Source of the DNA: Liopterus haemorrhoidalis
Lineage: Eukaryota > Arthropoda > Insecta > Coleoptera > Dytiscidae
Direction: 5' to 3'
Assembly: GCA_963971575.1 (NCBI GenBank)
Contig: OZ020624.1
Span: 27,788,356 to 27,852,355 of the forward strand
Length of the DNA stretch: 64,000 nucleotides
Part shown: positions 31,128 to 41,890 of the stretch, one piece after another
Position numbering within the stretch: the first letter of the stretch is position 1
How the letters are laid out: the number at the start of each line of letters is the position of its first letter
The notes under the pieces: generated by a model
Seen by the model: only the letters and a program-made list of their open reading frames with translations
Databases searched by the model: none
What the model was told of the DNA's origin: nothing
Position numbers and translations under genes: made by a program

Positions 31128-31469
31128 AACCTTTTTAGGGTTTTGTAGGTATGACCACCAAAAAACCCTTATAACTTCACTCATGTGTCTGAGGAAAAAT
31201 ACTGAGTTCAAAAAACACATCCCGAGATAAATATAAACAAATATGTATTTGATAACAATATATATTGTTTTAAATTTTGATTGGCATATCAGATGAAACC
31301 TCCTAAAGCGTGGATCAACCAACAAATTTTTATTTTTGGGAAATATATTTTTTTTATTGCATTTTCGTTAAAGATATGTCAAAAAACTTTTGTCTCCAAC
31401 CTATCTCCCAGAAGGATTGATCTAAAAAAATTTATTTTTGAAATTGTTTTGGATGGGTTTTTTGCCATG
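31128..31469 (+). repeat. Dispersed microsatellite-bearing repeat (copy 2)
   Basis: It starts CTTTTTAGGGTTTTGTAGGT and continues with the ACCCTTATAAC.TCACTCAT block. The (TCTG)n tract is nearly lost here. It ends where an identical start begins the next copy at 31470, so copies 2 and 3 are in tandem. Confidence 0.7.
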
Positions 31470-32810
31470 GAAAGGGTTTTGTAGGTATGACCACCAAAAA
31501 ACCCTTATAACGTCACTCATATGTCTGTCTGTCTGTAGAAATTGTAGCCAAATGGCTTAACATAGAAAATTGAAATTTGGTATTCTTATTCAACTCTTTG
31601 ACCCACGTATAGGAAAAATACTGACAGTTCTAAAAATACAGCTCGAGATAAATGTAAATACTATTTAATAAAAAAATAAATATTTTTTAAATCTTTGAGT
31701 GGCTTACCAAATAGACCGGGAGCTCATGACATTTTTGGTCTCCGATTTCATACAGCATGCCTTTTGAAGGAGAGAATATTTACCCTGTGACAACAAAAAA
31801 GGGATGGTACTAAACCCCTGCACGCTTTCCGGTCATAGGGAAAATTGCATTTCCACTTGAACAAAATTTTTGTGTTTTTCTCTGATTTAATATTGCTTGC
31901 CCTTTTGTCAAAATAAAGTTATAACAAATTTAAAGTCTTTTAATTATAGGCATGCTGTATAAAAGCGCGGAAAATCATATTTTTTTTTACAAGATCACAT
32001 GACCGTTTGAGCTCTTTGGGACCCTCCGAATCGCATGCATATATTTAAAAGACTTTAAATTTGTTATAACTTTCTTTTGACAAAAGGGCAAGCAAATTAA
32101 ATCAGAGAAAAGCACAAAATTTTTGTGTTTAAGTGGAAATGCAATTTTCCCTATGACCGGAAAGCGTGCAGGGATTTAGTACCATCCCTTTTTTGTTGTC
32201 ACAGGGTAAATATTCTCTCCTCCAAAAGGCATGCTTTATGAAATCGGAGACCAAAAACTGAGCTCCCGGTCTAAAATGAAACCTCTTAAAGCAAAGATCA
32301 ACAAGCAAATTTTTATATTTTGAAACGAATTTTTGTATGGGATTTTTTCCAAAAATATATAAAAAAAACTTTTGTCCCCCACCCTATCTTCCAGAGGGGT
32401 TGATCTAAAAATCTGAAAAAAATCTCTATAATGAACATTAATGGGAACCGGAATAGTTCAACAGGAATTTTTGACCAGGTTAATTTTAAAAAAAAAATTT
32501 TTTTTGTCGGTAAAAAAAAATGTTTTAAAATTTATTGTGTGGTATCAAAAGAAAGCTCTTAGGAAGTAGATTAAGGAACGAAAAATAGTTCTATAATACG
32601 TCTTTTTTAACACGATTTTAGCCAAAAATGTGCTAAAATTTTTTTGTCCCGCCCCCTTTTACCCAAAGAGGTTAAACTTAAAAATCTGAAAAAATATAGG
32701 TAATGTACATTGATCTGAGCTGGAAACGTACGGAATTTTTGATCATATTTCGATTTTAGAAAATATTGCAGTTTTTGTGTTTTTGGCAAAACTAATAATT
32801 TATTTAATTC
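31470..32810 (+). repeat. Dispersed microsatellite-bearing repeat (copy 3), split by a foldback
   Basis: Starts GGGTTTTGTAGGTATGACCA and contains TGTCTGTCTGTCTG near 31522 and TGAAATTTGGTATTCTTATT. It is interrupted by the foldback 31714-32271, then resumes with AAATGAAACCTCTTAAAGC. It extends further 3' than the other copies (AACAGGAATTTTTGACCAGG, similar to 43998-44020). Confidence 0.7.
31714..32271. mobile_element. Foldback element with arms of about 230 bp
   Basis: GACCGGGAGCTCA at the left and TGAGCTCCCGGTC at the right begin two inverted arms (about 31714-31943 and 32045-32271) that match with few differences. A spacer of about 100 bases lies between. TA lies on both sides (31712-31713, 32272-32273). 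It is inserted in dispersed repeat copy 3. No coding capacity; in single strand it would form a very long hairpin. Confidence 0.8.
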
Positions 32811-32887
32811 ATGGCTAAATTATAGCTAATAATGTTATGGATTTTTTGAATGTATGACTAAGGTAGTGTATGTCTTTTTTGATATTA

Positions 32888-33360
32888 AAAGTATAATCAA
32901 AAATTGTTAACAGATAAAAACGAATCGTCGTCTTAAGGAACTTGCACTCATAAACTCGATCATTAGGTGTGCAGAAAAAAATCGCTAGGATTTTTTAATT
33001 GATATTTTCTAATGACATAATATTCGCAAATCATTTAAATTTATTTTAAACAAATAAAATGGAAGCTCTTAGTTAGTACTCAAATATCGAATAAAAATTA
33101 TTGTCAAAAATCTGTTGATCTTGATGAAAATATAATAAAAATATTGTTAACAGATGAGAACGAATCGTCTTAAGGAGCTTGCACTCATAAACTCGATCAT
33201 TTGGATTGCAAAAAAAAATCGCTAGGATTTTTTAAGTTATATTTTCTAATGACGTAATATTCGCAAATTATTTAAATTTATTTTAAACGAATTAAATGGA
33301 AACTCTTAGTTATTCATCGAATAAAAATGATTATCAAAAATCTGTTGATCTTGATGTGAT
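32888..33360. repeat. Tandem duplication of a unit of about 240 bp
   Basis: Unit 1 (about 32888-33120) and unit 2 (about 33128-33360) share GTTAACAGAT.A.AACGAATC, CTTGCACTCATAAACTCGAT, AAAAATCGCTAGGATTTTTT and AAAAATCTGTTGATCTTGAT. An inverted, partly matching copy is at about 38290-38830. Confidence 0.75.
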
Positions 33361-34503
33361 TATAGAAAAAAAATGTCTTAGAAATCCAGCATTCTGTTAA
33401 CTTCTTACACTTATTAAATACCTACAAAATCCTGAAATGTGTCAAAATTCACACTTCACATAAATTTTTTATAACTTCTTTTGATCCAATAATATATTAA
33501 TTAACAGTGATATTGTTTTTCTGTTCTGTGTGTATACAAAAAGTTTTTACGTTGTTGATGAAACATACCAATGGAATTATATAAATACGCGTTAAATTTA
33601 CAAAAAATGTTTACAGCTATAAACTAGGGTAAAGTGGCTATTTTTAAATTAAATATGACGTATTACAAATATTTATATTACCTGTAATCTTCAAGTATAC
33701 CTGGAAACGTGCTAAATAGAATCTAATATGAAAATGGGTTATGGTCGTATTTCAAAATATGGGCAATTAAATGTTTACCAATCGGATACTAAAAAATTAA
33801 AACACTGAAATATCTGATTACTTGAAAAATTATGGAATGCAATTTTCTTTTAACTGCTAAATGTTAAAGGCCCTACAATTTTGTATATTCCTTGATTTGT
33901 TCAAATGAATACTGTATTTCTATTGATTGACAACTCATTAGTTAGGGTCAAAACTAATTGTATTTCACTAATTTGGCTACAAAATTTATTACAACATTGC
34001 TAACATAATTATAAAATTGGCGTACATCCAAATGGCAAATCCAAACTATTAAAAAAACTGGAAACGTAACTTGCAGAAGTATCATTATTTTGATAATGTA
34101 CTTTCTCTTATCTTAGAGCAGATATTTCCTTGACTTCCTTGTGTGATATAATGGTGTAAATATGACATTTTGTATGAAGGAAACTTTCATTTTATTTAAT
34201 AAATTCCCGGAAAACTGTTTAGTTGTCTATCTTCTTGTAGTCTATTATGTAGACTATTTCTGTAGTTAGTCCATCGCTCCTCTTTGTATGACTTTTTAGC
34301 AATGTTCCCAAGTTATTTGTTCATCTTATGACATGTCCATATCATCGTAGAAGTTTATCCTGGTTTTTTGAAATTTTGTTACCATTTAAAATTAAATCTC
34401 AGGCTGGGAAGTTAGATTTTGATAACCAAATATATAAATCAAACCATCTGCCGCTAAATTATCATCCATGTTACTTTTGGTATGTCCAGCCTTATGGTCT
34501 TAA
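33361..34503. other. No gene recognised
   Basis: It begins with a TCCTGAAATGTGTCAAAATT / CACACTTCACATAAATTTTT block that recurs at 44430, 44840 and, inverted, at 38300. The rest is AT-rich with no coding support. Confidence 0.4.
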
Positions 34504-34738
34504 CCCATTAATGGCCAAAGGTTCGTATACGCAACCTTTCAGAATTTTTTTTTAAGGAAAGCAATTGTTTTATTTTTATAGCATAATTATTTTACAAGCA
34601 TTACTAGGATACAATAGCTTCGTGAATATTTTATTTCGCAGTTTATTTAAAGAGTATATTTTTTTAAATATTTTGAAATTGGTCAATTTTTGAAGATTTT
34701 AATTTATAAAAGCAGGCATTTTCTATTCACTTGTTGGT

Positions 34739-34831
<93 letters not shown>

Positions 34832-35659
34832 TATTAAATAAAATTCTTATGTCATACTCGTCATATATTTATTAATATATAGTCAAACTGTATGAGAACA
34901 TTGTTATGAATTATCCTATTTTGAAAAAATATAAATTTTATCTGTCATGTTGCTGTGTACATCATTCAAATTTATGGGGTGCGTATACGCACCTTTGGCC
35001 AGTGAAATGTACAGGCGTGATTCATCATCGACAAGTCTCATCTTGTTTAGCCATCTAACCTATTGTTCATTTCTACAGTGTGTTCTTTCATAGTTCAGTA
35101 TATGTATTTACAGAATAAGTATAGTGAAAATAAAAATTAGTTGTCCAGTTGTCAAATGATAGTTAAATTTCTTAATTGGTCACGACTAGCAGTTGCTCTT
35201 ATGAAGTATCAGAGTAATGCAGATACTGATAGAGAAGCAACAAATTCAAACTATGGGCGTCCTTCATAAAACAGTTTATCAGATATCATCAGATTTGATA
35301 AAATTGGTCATCAGTTAAGAGGCATGAAATTAATGTAAAAAATGCAGTTTGTGATAGAGCAACTCCATTTATTTATGTGTAAAATGTAAAGCACATCTGT
35401 GCCCAGAGTGTTTTGAAATGTTTCATTCCAAATAAGTTCATATTTCATTCATAAATAAAATAATTTGCTTATTACATGTTTACTTATATTTGATATTGTT
35501 ATCAGCCAAGGGTGCGTATATGCATCCTTATATTCCTGTAGAGTTAAGCATATATATTTTTTCAAAATGCAATAATTGTCTAAGTTGATCTATTTTAATT
35601 AATTTGCATTACAAGATTTGTGAAAAATATTTTTTCTTAATAGCTTGGCCATTACTGGG
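34504..35659 (+). mobile_element. piggyBac-type transposon relic
   Basis: Ends CCCATTAATGGCCA (34504) and TGGCCATTACTGGG (35646-35659) are inverted repeats starting CCC, flanked by TTAA on both sides (34500-34503, 35660-35663), the piggyBac hallmark. Between about 35150 and 35440, broken plus-strand frames resemble the C-terminal part of piggyBac transposases. They include a DIIRFDKIGHQLRGM-like segment and a CKAHLCPECFEMFH Cys-rich segment like the terminal zinc-binding region. Subterminal GCGTATACGCA palindromes lie near 34528, 34981 and 35511. A (TA)n tract lies within. Stops and loss of the catalytic domain make it non-autonomous. Confidence 0.75.
34744..34829. repeat. (TA)n microsatellite
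   Basis: More than 80 bases of uninterrupted alternating TA inside the piggyBac relic; prone to length change and to cruciform formation. Confidence 0.95.
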
Positions 35660-35663
35660 TTAA

Positions 35664-36214
35664 GTCGAAAGCTTTTCTTGCCATGTGTTATTTATCTAAT
35701 CTCAAGATATGCCCGCATCATTGTAGTCGTTTTTCATAGTTTTCCGGAATGGACGTCATACAAATTTGTTTGTTTGATTGTCATCTGTTCTATCACCTTT
35801 CTCCTTCTTCAATATTGAATCTGGTATCTTATTGATTCCTACACATATACCAGATTCTATCAAGATCATTTAATAAAATTATTCAGTTTAATTACCAATA
35901 ACATGTTCAATTGAAGAAATATATTAAAAGAAATATTTCAAAGGTCAAATGAACTAGATAGGTGACTATTGAATTAATCTGAGAAACAAAGAATTGGAAT
36001 GTGCTACAGAAAAACAAGCCTATAATGAAGGAAATAAATTTTCATTTGTCGAGAAAAAATACTGCAAATCATTGAAAGTGGATTAGATTGTCAGAAAAAA
36101 TACTATAGGTCCTTCAAGATAAGGGGGATTTACGTCATCTATAAGAGTTACTAGAGCAATGACGTCATTTTTAACAACGTTTGCATTTGGAACTTTTTTG
36201 ACATACAACTCTTA
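35664..36214. other. No gene recognised
   Basis: AT-rich DNA between the piggyBac relic and the Harbinger-type MITE. No supported coding segment. Confidence 0.4.
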
Positions 36215-36740
36215 AGCCGCATTCAGAGCTCTTAAATCAATAGCTTATGTACTGTAGCTTATGGACTGTTCACTGTCACTAGTTTGTCATATGATAAGAC
36301 GTGCAACCGTTCAGAACTCCAAATTTTTTACGCTGTTTGTTGTGGATTGTGCAGAATTTTCTAAACTTATAGCTAGTGAGATGTTTTAATGAGACAGACA
36401 TATAAACACATTAGCTATCGCATTCTATCTGTGACACCGTAGTTATAGAATGCCTTTACATAACCTAACATGTCATCCTTAACAAATGTCATCATTAACA
36501 AATCTTGCTCAAAATTACAAAGACGGACAGTAAATATGATCAATTTAGGTAATTAGGTAGTTAAAATCTAAGACAACAGAATTATAAAAACGATAATACA
36601 TATAAAATATTTTACGAAGCTAAATTGCTGGCCTTTTTCACAGATGGAGGGCTATTCGTAACGTACTAATTTATTATAGTTGAAGGTAATGGGATTCGGA
36701 CCAGTCAGAAAATGAAAACAAATTTATTAACTTCGCTAAC

Positions 36741-36769
36741 GTTTCGATTTTAATTTAAATCTTCATCAG
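36741..36769 (-). ncRNA. Hammerhead-ribozyme-like motif, left arm of the second foldback
   Basis: Minus strand: CTGATGA (36763-36769), one extra A, stem GATTT/AAATC, GAAAC (36741-36745). Same layout as the motif at 24793-24823, with a different stem sequence. Confidence 0.45.
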
Positions 36770-36883
36770 AGCTTAGTTAATAGTAACGATATAAAATAAC
36801 AATTTTAAAATTAATAAAGAACACATCATATTGTCCGGTATTGAACTCAGAGATAAGCTATTAAGATGACTATTAACTAAGCT

Positions 36884-36912
36884 CTGATGAAGATTTAAAT
36901 TAAAATCGAAAC
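36884..36912 (+). ncRNA. Hammerhead-ribozyme-like motif, right arm of the second foldback
   Basis: CTGATGA (36884-36890), one extra A, stem GATTT/AAATC (36892-36896 with 36903-36907), GAAAC (36908-36912), then GTTAGCGAAG. It is the mirror of the left motif. Confidence 0.45.
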
Positions 36913-37272
36913 GTTAGCGAAGTTAATAAATTTGTTTTTATTTTCTGACTGGTCCGAATCCCATTACCTTCAACTATAATAAATTAGTACGTTACGAATA
37001 GCCCTCCATCTGTGAAAAAGGCCAGCAATTTAGCTTCGTAAAATATTTTATATGTATTATCGTTCTTATAATTCTGTTGTCTTAGACTGGTCCGAATCCC
37101 ATTACCTTCAACTATAATTACTAACATACGGACGCAACTCATCTAATCAAGTACTAATTTATAACAGATGTGAACGGTACATGGAACGTTAAAAGAATGC
37201 ATTAAAGCATAACTCAGAGCGACACAACGAACAGTCTATAACTCATTAATTTAAAGAGGTCTGAATGCGGCT

Positions 37273-38289
37273 TTAGGAAATGTCTATAGTCGACAAAGCA
37301 TAGTCTATTAAATTTAGAGCTGTGAACGCTCGCTTCAATTATCATATGACAAACTTGTTAGTGACAATCAACAGTGAACAAATCACAGCGTATAGTTTAT
37401 TAATTTTAGAGCTGTGAACGTAGCTTAAGTCATTGTCTTTGGTTTTGCTTCTAGAATGTTTTTCTGTTACCTGTGATCTGATATTCTATTTTTGATGTCT
37501 GCACAAACCTGTGATTGAGATTGAAGTTCAGAAATACAGTTAAATGTTATCTATAATCTCTTTTTCTCTATAATTATATTTTTTTACATTATATTTTCCT
37601 GAAAGTATGCCAGAGGTAGAAACGGCATGCTATTATCGATTCCACGGAGAATAAAAACAAAATTTTAAAGCTATGGAAATTTATCAGATAGATTTAAAGT
37701 TTTATCAGCTAAAAATGTTTTGAAATATTAAGAAAAAATTGGTCATGATGACATACACTGCTATATTTTTTAATTGACAGTTCAATCTTATTATTTGTTA
37801 ACAGGATGCTCTAAAAATTGTTAAACAAAGTAGCATATCTCAAATCCAGTTATTGTTTTAAATAAATATTTGCTATCACTTCAAGTTGCTCTTGAATCTT
37901 ATCAAACATTTGTTTAATTTGTATCAAAAGTCAAGAACACTGGAATATTTTATTGTATTGATAATGAAACAATGTATAAATTGAAAATATGATTTTAAAA
38001 TGACCAGATGTTGGTAGCCTTTTGTCATTAACCTTTAAATAAAAGACACGTGATCGCAAAAACAGCAAAAAGTTTAATAACCTATGATTTACTATAATTA
38101 GTGCCCTTGAGCTATTTATGAATCAGCAACGAAATAACTAACGCGTTGCTAAATTTGACGCCATCAGCTGGTGAATAAAAAATTTCTCTTCACATTTCAA
38201 GGTCCATATTGAATAAGAATTCTTCGCAATGTCTTTCCTATATTTTTGTGGTGTCAGAGAGCGAACTCTTACGGAAGCAACAAGATAAA
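37273..38289. other. Diverged Harbinger-type MITE ends, otherwise unrecognised
   Basis: 37290-37435 contains two TTTAGAGCTGTGAACG-type ends of the same MITE family (compare 44990-45090 and 54215-54250). From 37440 to 38289 I see no gene or related repeat. Confidence 0.4.
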
Positions 38290-38830
38290 ATTGATGTGAA
38301 GTGTGAATTTTCACACATTTCAGGGTTTTGTTAGGTTTGTTAGGTTTTTAATAAGTGTAAGAAGCGAACAGAATATTGGATGTCTAGAACAATATTTCTT
38401 CTATAGTCACATTAAAATCAACAGTTGTTGATAATCATTTTATTCGTTATTTGAGTACAAAGAGCTTCCATTTAATTTGTTTAAACTAAATTTAAATAAT
38501 TTGTCACATTTCACAGTAACATTTAATTCGATTGTAATTGTCCCATTTCCATTCTCTTACCTTCACCCTGCGTCTGTTAATTTTTTCGAACAGATTTTTT
38601 ATCTCATTTATTTGTATTTGTCCGTGGAAAAAATTTTTTTATTGACTATGTGTATAAGATCTAATTTATTTATTTATTGTTTTATTTATTGTTATTAATA
38701 CGTAGTGTAGTCATTTAGATGAGCTGTGTTAGACGCAAATAGCCATCGTTGCTGTCCGCCAAAAAAATTTAACTAACACGATAAAATTGAAATTAAAAAA
38801 TCCCAGCGTTTTTTTCTGCATTTGCTTCGT
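38290..38830 (-). repeat. Inverted copy of the 32.9-33.5 kb repeat
   Basis: The reverse complement shows the same order as 32960-33480: TGCAGAAAAAAACGCTGGGA, TTTAAACTAAATTTAAATAA-like, AAATGGAAGCTCTTTGTACTC, a TGTGACTATAG segment, then the GAATTTTCACACATTTCAGG end (on plus). Separated from its partner by 5 kb, it is a dispersed repeat in opposite orientation. Confidence 0.6.
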
Positions 38831-39749
38831 ATCTATTAAATTAATATCTTCATCTTCATTAAATGAATAAGAAATATATTGATAAACAGCTTAATTTTTT
38901 TCAATTCAGAAACGTATTTCTCGACGTTAACAATATGTTGTTAGATTTATTTCACTACTTTAAATGATTTATTCCTTTTTGATACCTTAAAAACAAAAAA
39001 CTAAAATAATTCAAACAATATGTTGAACCATGACGTATACTAATGATTGTTGGTGAAGCTTACACACAAGAATTAAATTATCAGCTGTTAAGCAAAGCCT
39101 TAGCAAAGCCTTAGCTTTTTTTTTATTATATTTATTATTTCCAAAGAAGATATACACTAATTTAGCCATAAATACACAAATCCCAAGACATTAGCCATAA
39201 ATTGGCAAAATTAATTACTTTTGTCAAAAACACTGCAATATTTAACAAAAATGCAATCTGACCAAAAATTTCAGAGTTGTTCAACCATGCCAAATGTTTT
39301 CGAGTCTTAAGCCGGACCTCCCTTAAGGCTCCAGTGTCTCCCCTTAAGACCCCCCCCCCTGTGACCCTCCTTAAGAACCCTTCTCACAGTGCAGGCCTGG
39401 AGGGGGCTAAATATATTATATTTGTACTTACCTGGTTTTGGAATTAAATAATAAAGAACATTAGTTCACAGAATTAATGAAAAAAATACTATAAATAATT
39501 GGCATTGTAAACATACAACCATAATATTATATTACAAATTATGCTCATTTGTAAACAAATCGTATGTTTCGCAATTACAGCAAATCAACCTAACAATTTT
39601 TATTTCAAGGACAATATTTATTTTGTATTCTAAGAATACTGTTTTATTTTAGTTAGAAATTTTTGCCAAAAGAATTGTTTCGAAATATGCATTGTTCAAA
39701 GTTTTTAGGTAATATCACTAGAGTAATTAAAAAATAAAGCTATGTCGGT
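38831..39749. other. No gene recognised
   Basis: AT-rich DNA with a C-rich island at 39300-39410 (CTTAAGACCCCC, GCAGGCCTGGAGGGGG) that looks like the end of a further MITE. No coding support. Confidence 0.35.
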
Positions 39750-41890
39750 TATATATATACGGCCTTGGAAAAATGTATGGAGCACCCATGCAGTTAAAAT
39801 TTAACAGCAAAATTTATGTACATTGTAACTTGTATATATTTGACAAAAGTTTTTAAAATATCATCGACACATTCTAAAATACGTACGTCTAACCAGATAA
39901 CCCAAATGTAAACAGAGTTATGATAAATCTTGAAATACAAATAAAAGCAGACTCAGATCTGTTAGTTTTGTTTACATAAAAATAAAAAACTAGTGCCTGG
40001 ATCACTATTACACATGCGTTTGAAGTGAACACTGTTTTATTGTGAATATTTTTAATCGTATTATGGCTAAAAAAACTTGAACTCACTGTGGCAGAAAGGA
40101 ATCAAATTATATTGCCCCTTCACAAGGACAGTCGCAGGGCATAATTTAAAAAAAAAATGGAGTGTTCAAGAAAAGCCGTGCAAATTACCATCAAAAGGTT
40201 CCAAGAGAGTGATACAGACCAAAAACCGGAAGAAAACGTGCAACCACTTCCAGAGATGATCGTTTTATAAAGAGAAGTGCTCTTCGTAAACCCTCAGTAT
40301 CGTCAATAGAGCTGGCTGGTGATCTGTGGGAGCATAGAGAAGTTAAAGTTTCTTCTAGAACAATTAGAAGACGTCTAGTGGAATTTTATTTGCATGTAGG
40401 AAGAGCTCACCGAAAACAACTGTTGACCAAGCGACACAAAAAACTTCGCCTTGAGTGGGCCAAAAGACATTTAAATTGGACACCTGGTGAATGAGCGAAA
40501 ATAATTTGATCTGATGAGGCCAATATAGAAGTAAGCATTATAATGGTTTAATGCACTTACGAATTTAACAGAAAAATCAATTTCTAAACAATTATTGCAC
40601 TAACAATATAAAATTTAATTGAGGTGAGGAATTAAAGCAATTGGAGAAAAGGATGAAAGAGGTAGAGATAGGACATGAAAAGGGAGAAAGGAAAGCGAGG
40701 AGAAACAATATAGTAGTCAGACGGGCAGAGTTGAATAATATGGAGAATAGGCAGGTAGGAATTAAAATAATGATAAAGGAGCTAACAGGGAAAGATATGG
40801 AAGTAGGGAGAATGCAGGAGATAGGAAGAGGAGGTGGTAAAATGTGGTTAGTAAAATTGAAAAAGTGGGAAGATAAAAAAGACTTGATGAGGCAGAAATA
40901 TAGGTTGAGAGGAAAGAATCTGTACGTGGATGACGATCTAACAAAGAAGGAGAGAGAGATACAGAAAAAGCTATGGGGTATGGTGAGAGAAGAAAAGGGA
41001 AAAGGCAGACAAGCAGAAAGAAAAGAAAGGGAAAAGGCAAGTTGGGATATATGAAGATACAAATAGATGGATGATGGAAGAGGTGGAACGAGTTTAGGGG
41101 TGAGGTAGAGGAAACGCGATATTTTCGGCAAGAGGGGAAGAGGTTGAAGAGGGGATGCATAGTGGTAAGGGGAGGGGTGGGAAGGAGGACGAGAAAGAAG
41201 TTAAGGCAATCTTCTGGAATGTGGCAGGAATTAAAGGAAAGGATGAAGAATTTTGGGAATTTTTGAAGGAATTTGAATGTAGAGAGATGGAGTCTAGGAG
41301 GAAGAGATAATGGAACTGATGAGCGAAGAAGGCAATGGAGAAAGATGGGCAAGAGAACTGGAGACAAGAAGAAAGGGTATCGAAGAGGGAAGTCAGAAGG
41401 AGAATAGGAAAAAAGAAAAGGACACTGGAAGAAGAAAAAAATGAAAAAATATTCGAATGTGGAAAGAAAGGGAGAATTGTAATACATTTATTGTAATACA
41501 TTTATTTTATTTCTTTGTAATTGTTTAATAATTGGTTGTAATTGTTAATACCCTAAACGCCGCAAGGCCTAGGGGAAATAAAGAATATATATATATATAA
41601 AATTTAATTTACTATAAATTTATGAAATTAAGGTTTGTTTTTTTATTTTGTGGAATAACTTTTTGGACAACCTGAAGCCATATTGTAAGACGTAGGCCGG
41701 GTGAAGCTTTTCATCCTGACAGAATCATCCCTACGGTCAAATTTGGTGATGGTAGCATCATGATCTGGAGGTGCATGTCCGCCAGTGGCTTAGACGAAAT
41801 CTTTTTGTGCGAGGAACGCATTATTCTGCTCGTTATATTACCATGCTTAATGAAGTTTTGGAGCCATCAATAATCAGCTCTTAAGGTGTT
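39750..41890 (+). pseudogene. Tc1-like transposon relic split by a LINE
   Basis: A start ATACGGCCTTGGAAAAATGT near 39756 looks like a Tc1 terminal repeat. Plus-strand pieces give a MAKKTELTVAERNQI-like start (40063), a helix-turn-helix, RTTSRDDRFIKRSALRKPSV (about 40235), the KRHKKLRLEWAKRHLNW segment (about 40430) and DEAN with the first Asp (about 40515). Then, after about 1.15 kb of inserted DNA, the reading resumes at about 41665 with GQPEA, RPGEAFHPD, VKFGDGSIMIW and RYITMLNEVLEPSI (about 41860). Stops and indels abound, and the part with the last two catalytic residues is missing. No right terminal repeat was found. Confidence 0.7.
40621..41594 (+). mobile_element. Truncated non-LTR retrotransposon (LINE) with 15-bp target duplication
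   Basis: Flanked by the perfect duplication ATATAAAATTTAATT (40606-40620 and 41595-41609). The frame 40641-41054 is a Lys/Glu/Arg-rich ORF1-like protein with RRNNIVVRRAELN, VKLKKWEDKKDLMRQKYRLR and GKNLYVDDDLTKKEREIQKK, typical of insect LINEs. A short FWNVAGIKGKDEEFW-like start of the endonuclease domain follows at about 41213, then decayed sequence, then a 3' tail with AATAAAGAATATATATATA. The reverse transcriptase is missing, so it is a 5'-truncated, internally deleted copy. Long open frames on the opposite strand are shadows. Confidence 0.8.

Larger units (their letters stand above)
36568..37085. repeat. Near-perfect 217-bp-arm palindrome with hammerhead-like motifs
   Basis: Arms 36568-36784 and 36869-37085 have equal length and differ at about two positions by eye; the spacer is 84 bases. 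The inner half of each arm (about 36671-36784 and 36869-36980) is a hammerhead-like unit, and the outer half is Harbinger-type MITE sequence. A further copy of the unit's tail (ACTGGTCCGAATCCCATTAC, 37086-37118) follows directly. Confidence 0.8.
36215..37272. mobile_element. Harbinger-type MITE, split by a palindromic insertion
   Basis: Ends AGCCGCATTCAGAGCTCTTA and its near reverse complement CCTCTGAATGCGGCT are flanked by TTA on both sides (36212-36214, 37273-37275), as for PIF/Harbinger elements. 36215-36670 is the reverse complement of about 48640-49074, and 37130-37272 that of about 48514-48650. The uninterrupted relative at 48514-49074 therefore shows that 36671-37120 is inserted material. 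Non-coding. Confidence 0.75.

Noticed and set aside
34744..34829. Possible origin or recombination site in the TA tract
   Set aside because: A plain dinucleotide microsatellite; nothing further supports a function.
40592..41501. Long overlapping minus-strand open frames of 135-241 codons, Phe/Ser/Leu-rich
   Set aside because: They are the complement of the Lys/Glu/Arg-rich LINE ORF1 and endonuclease remnant on the plus strand, which has recognisable motifs.
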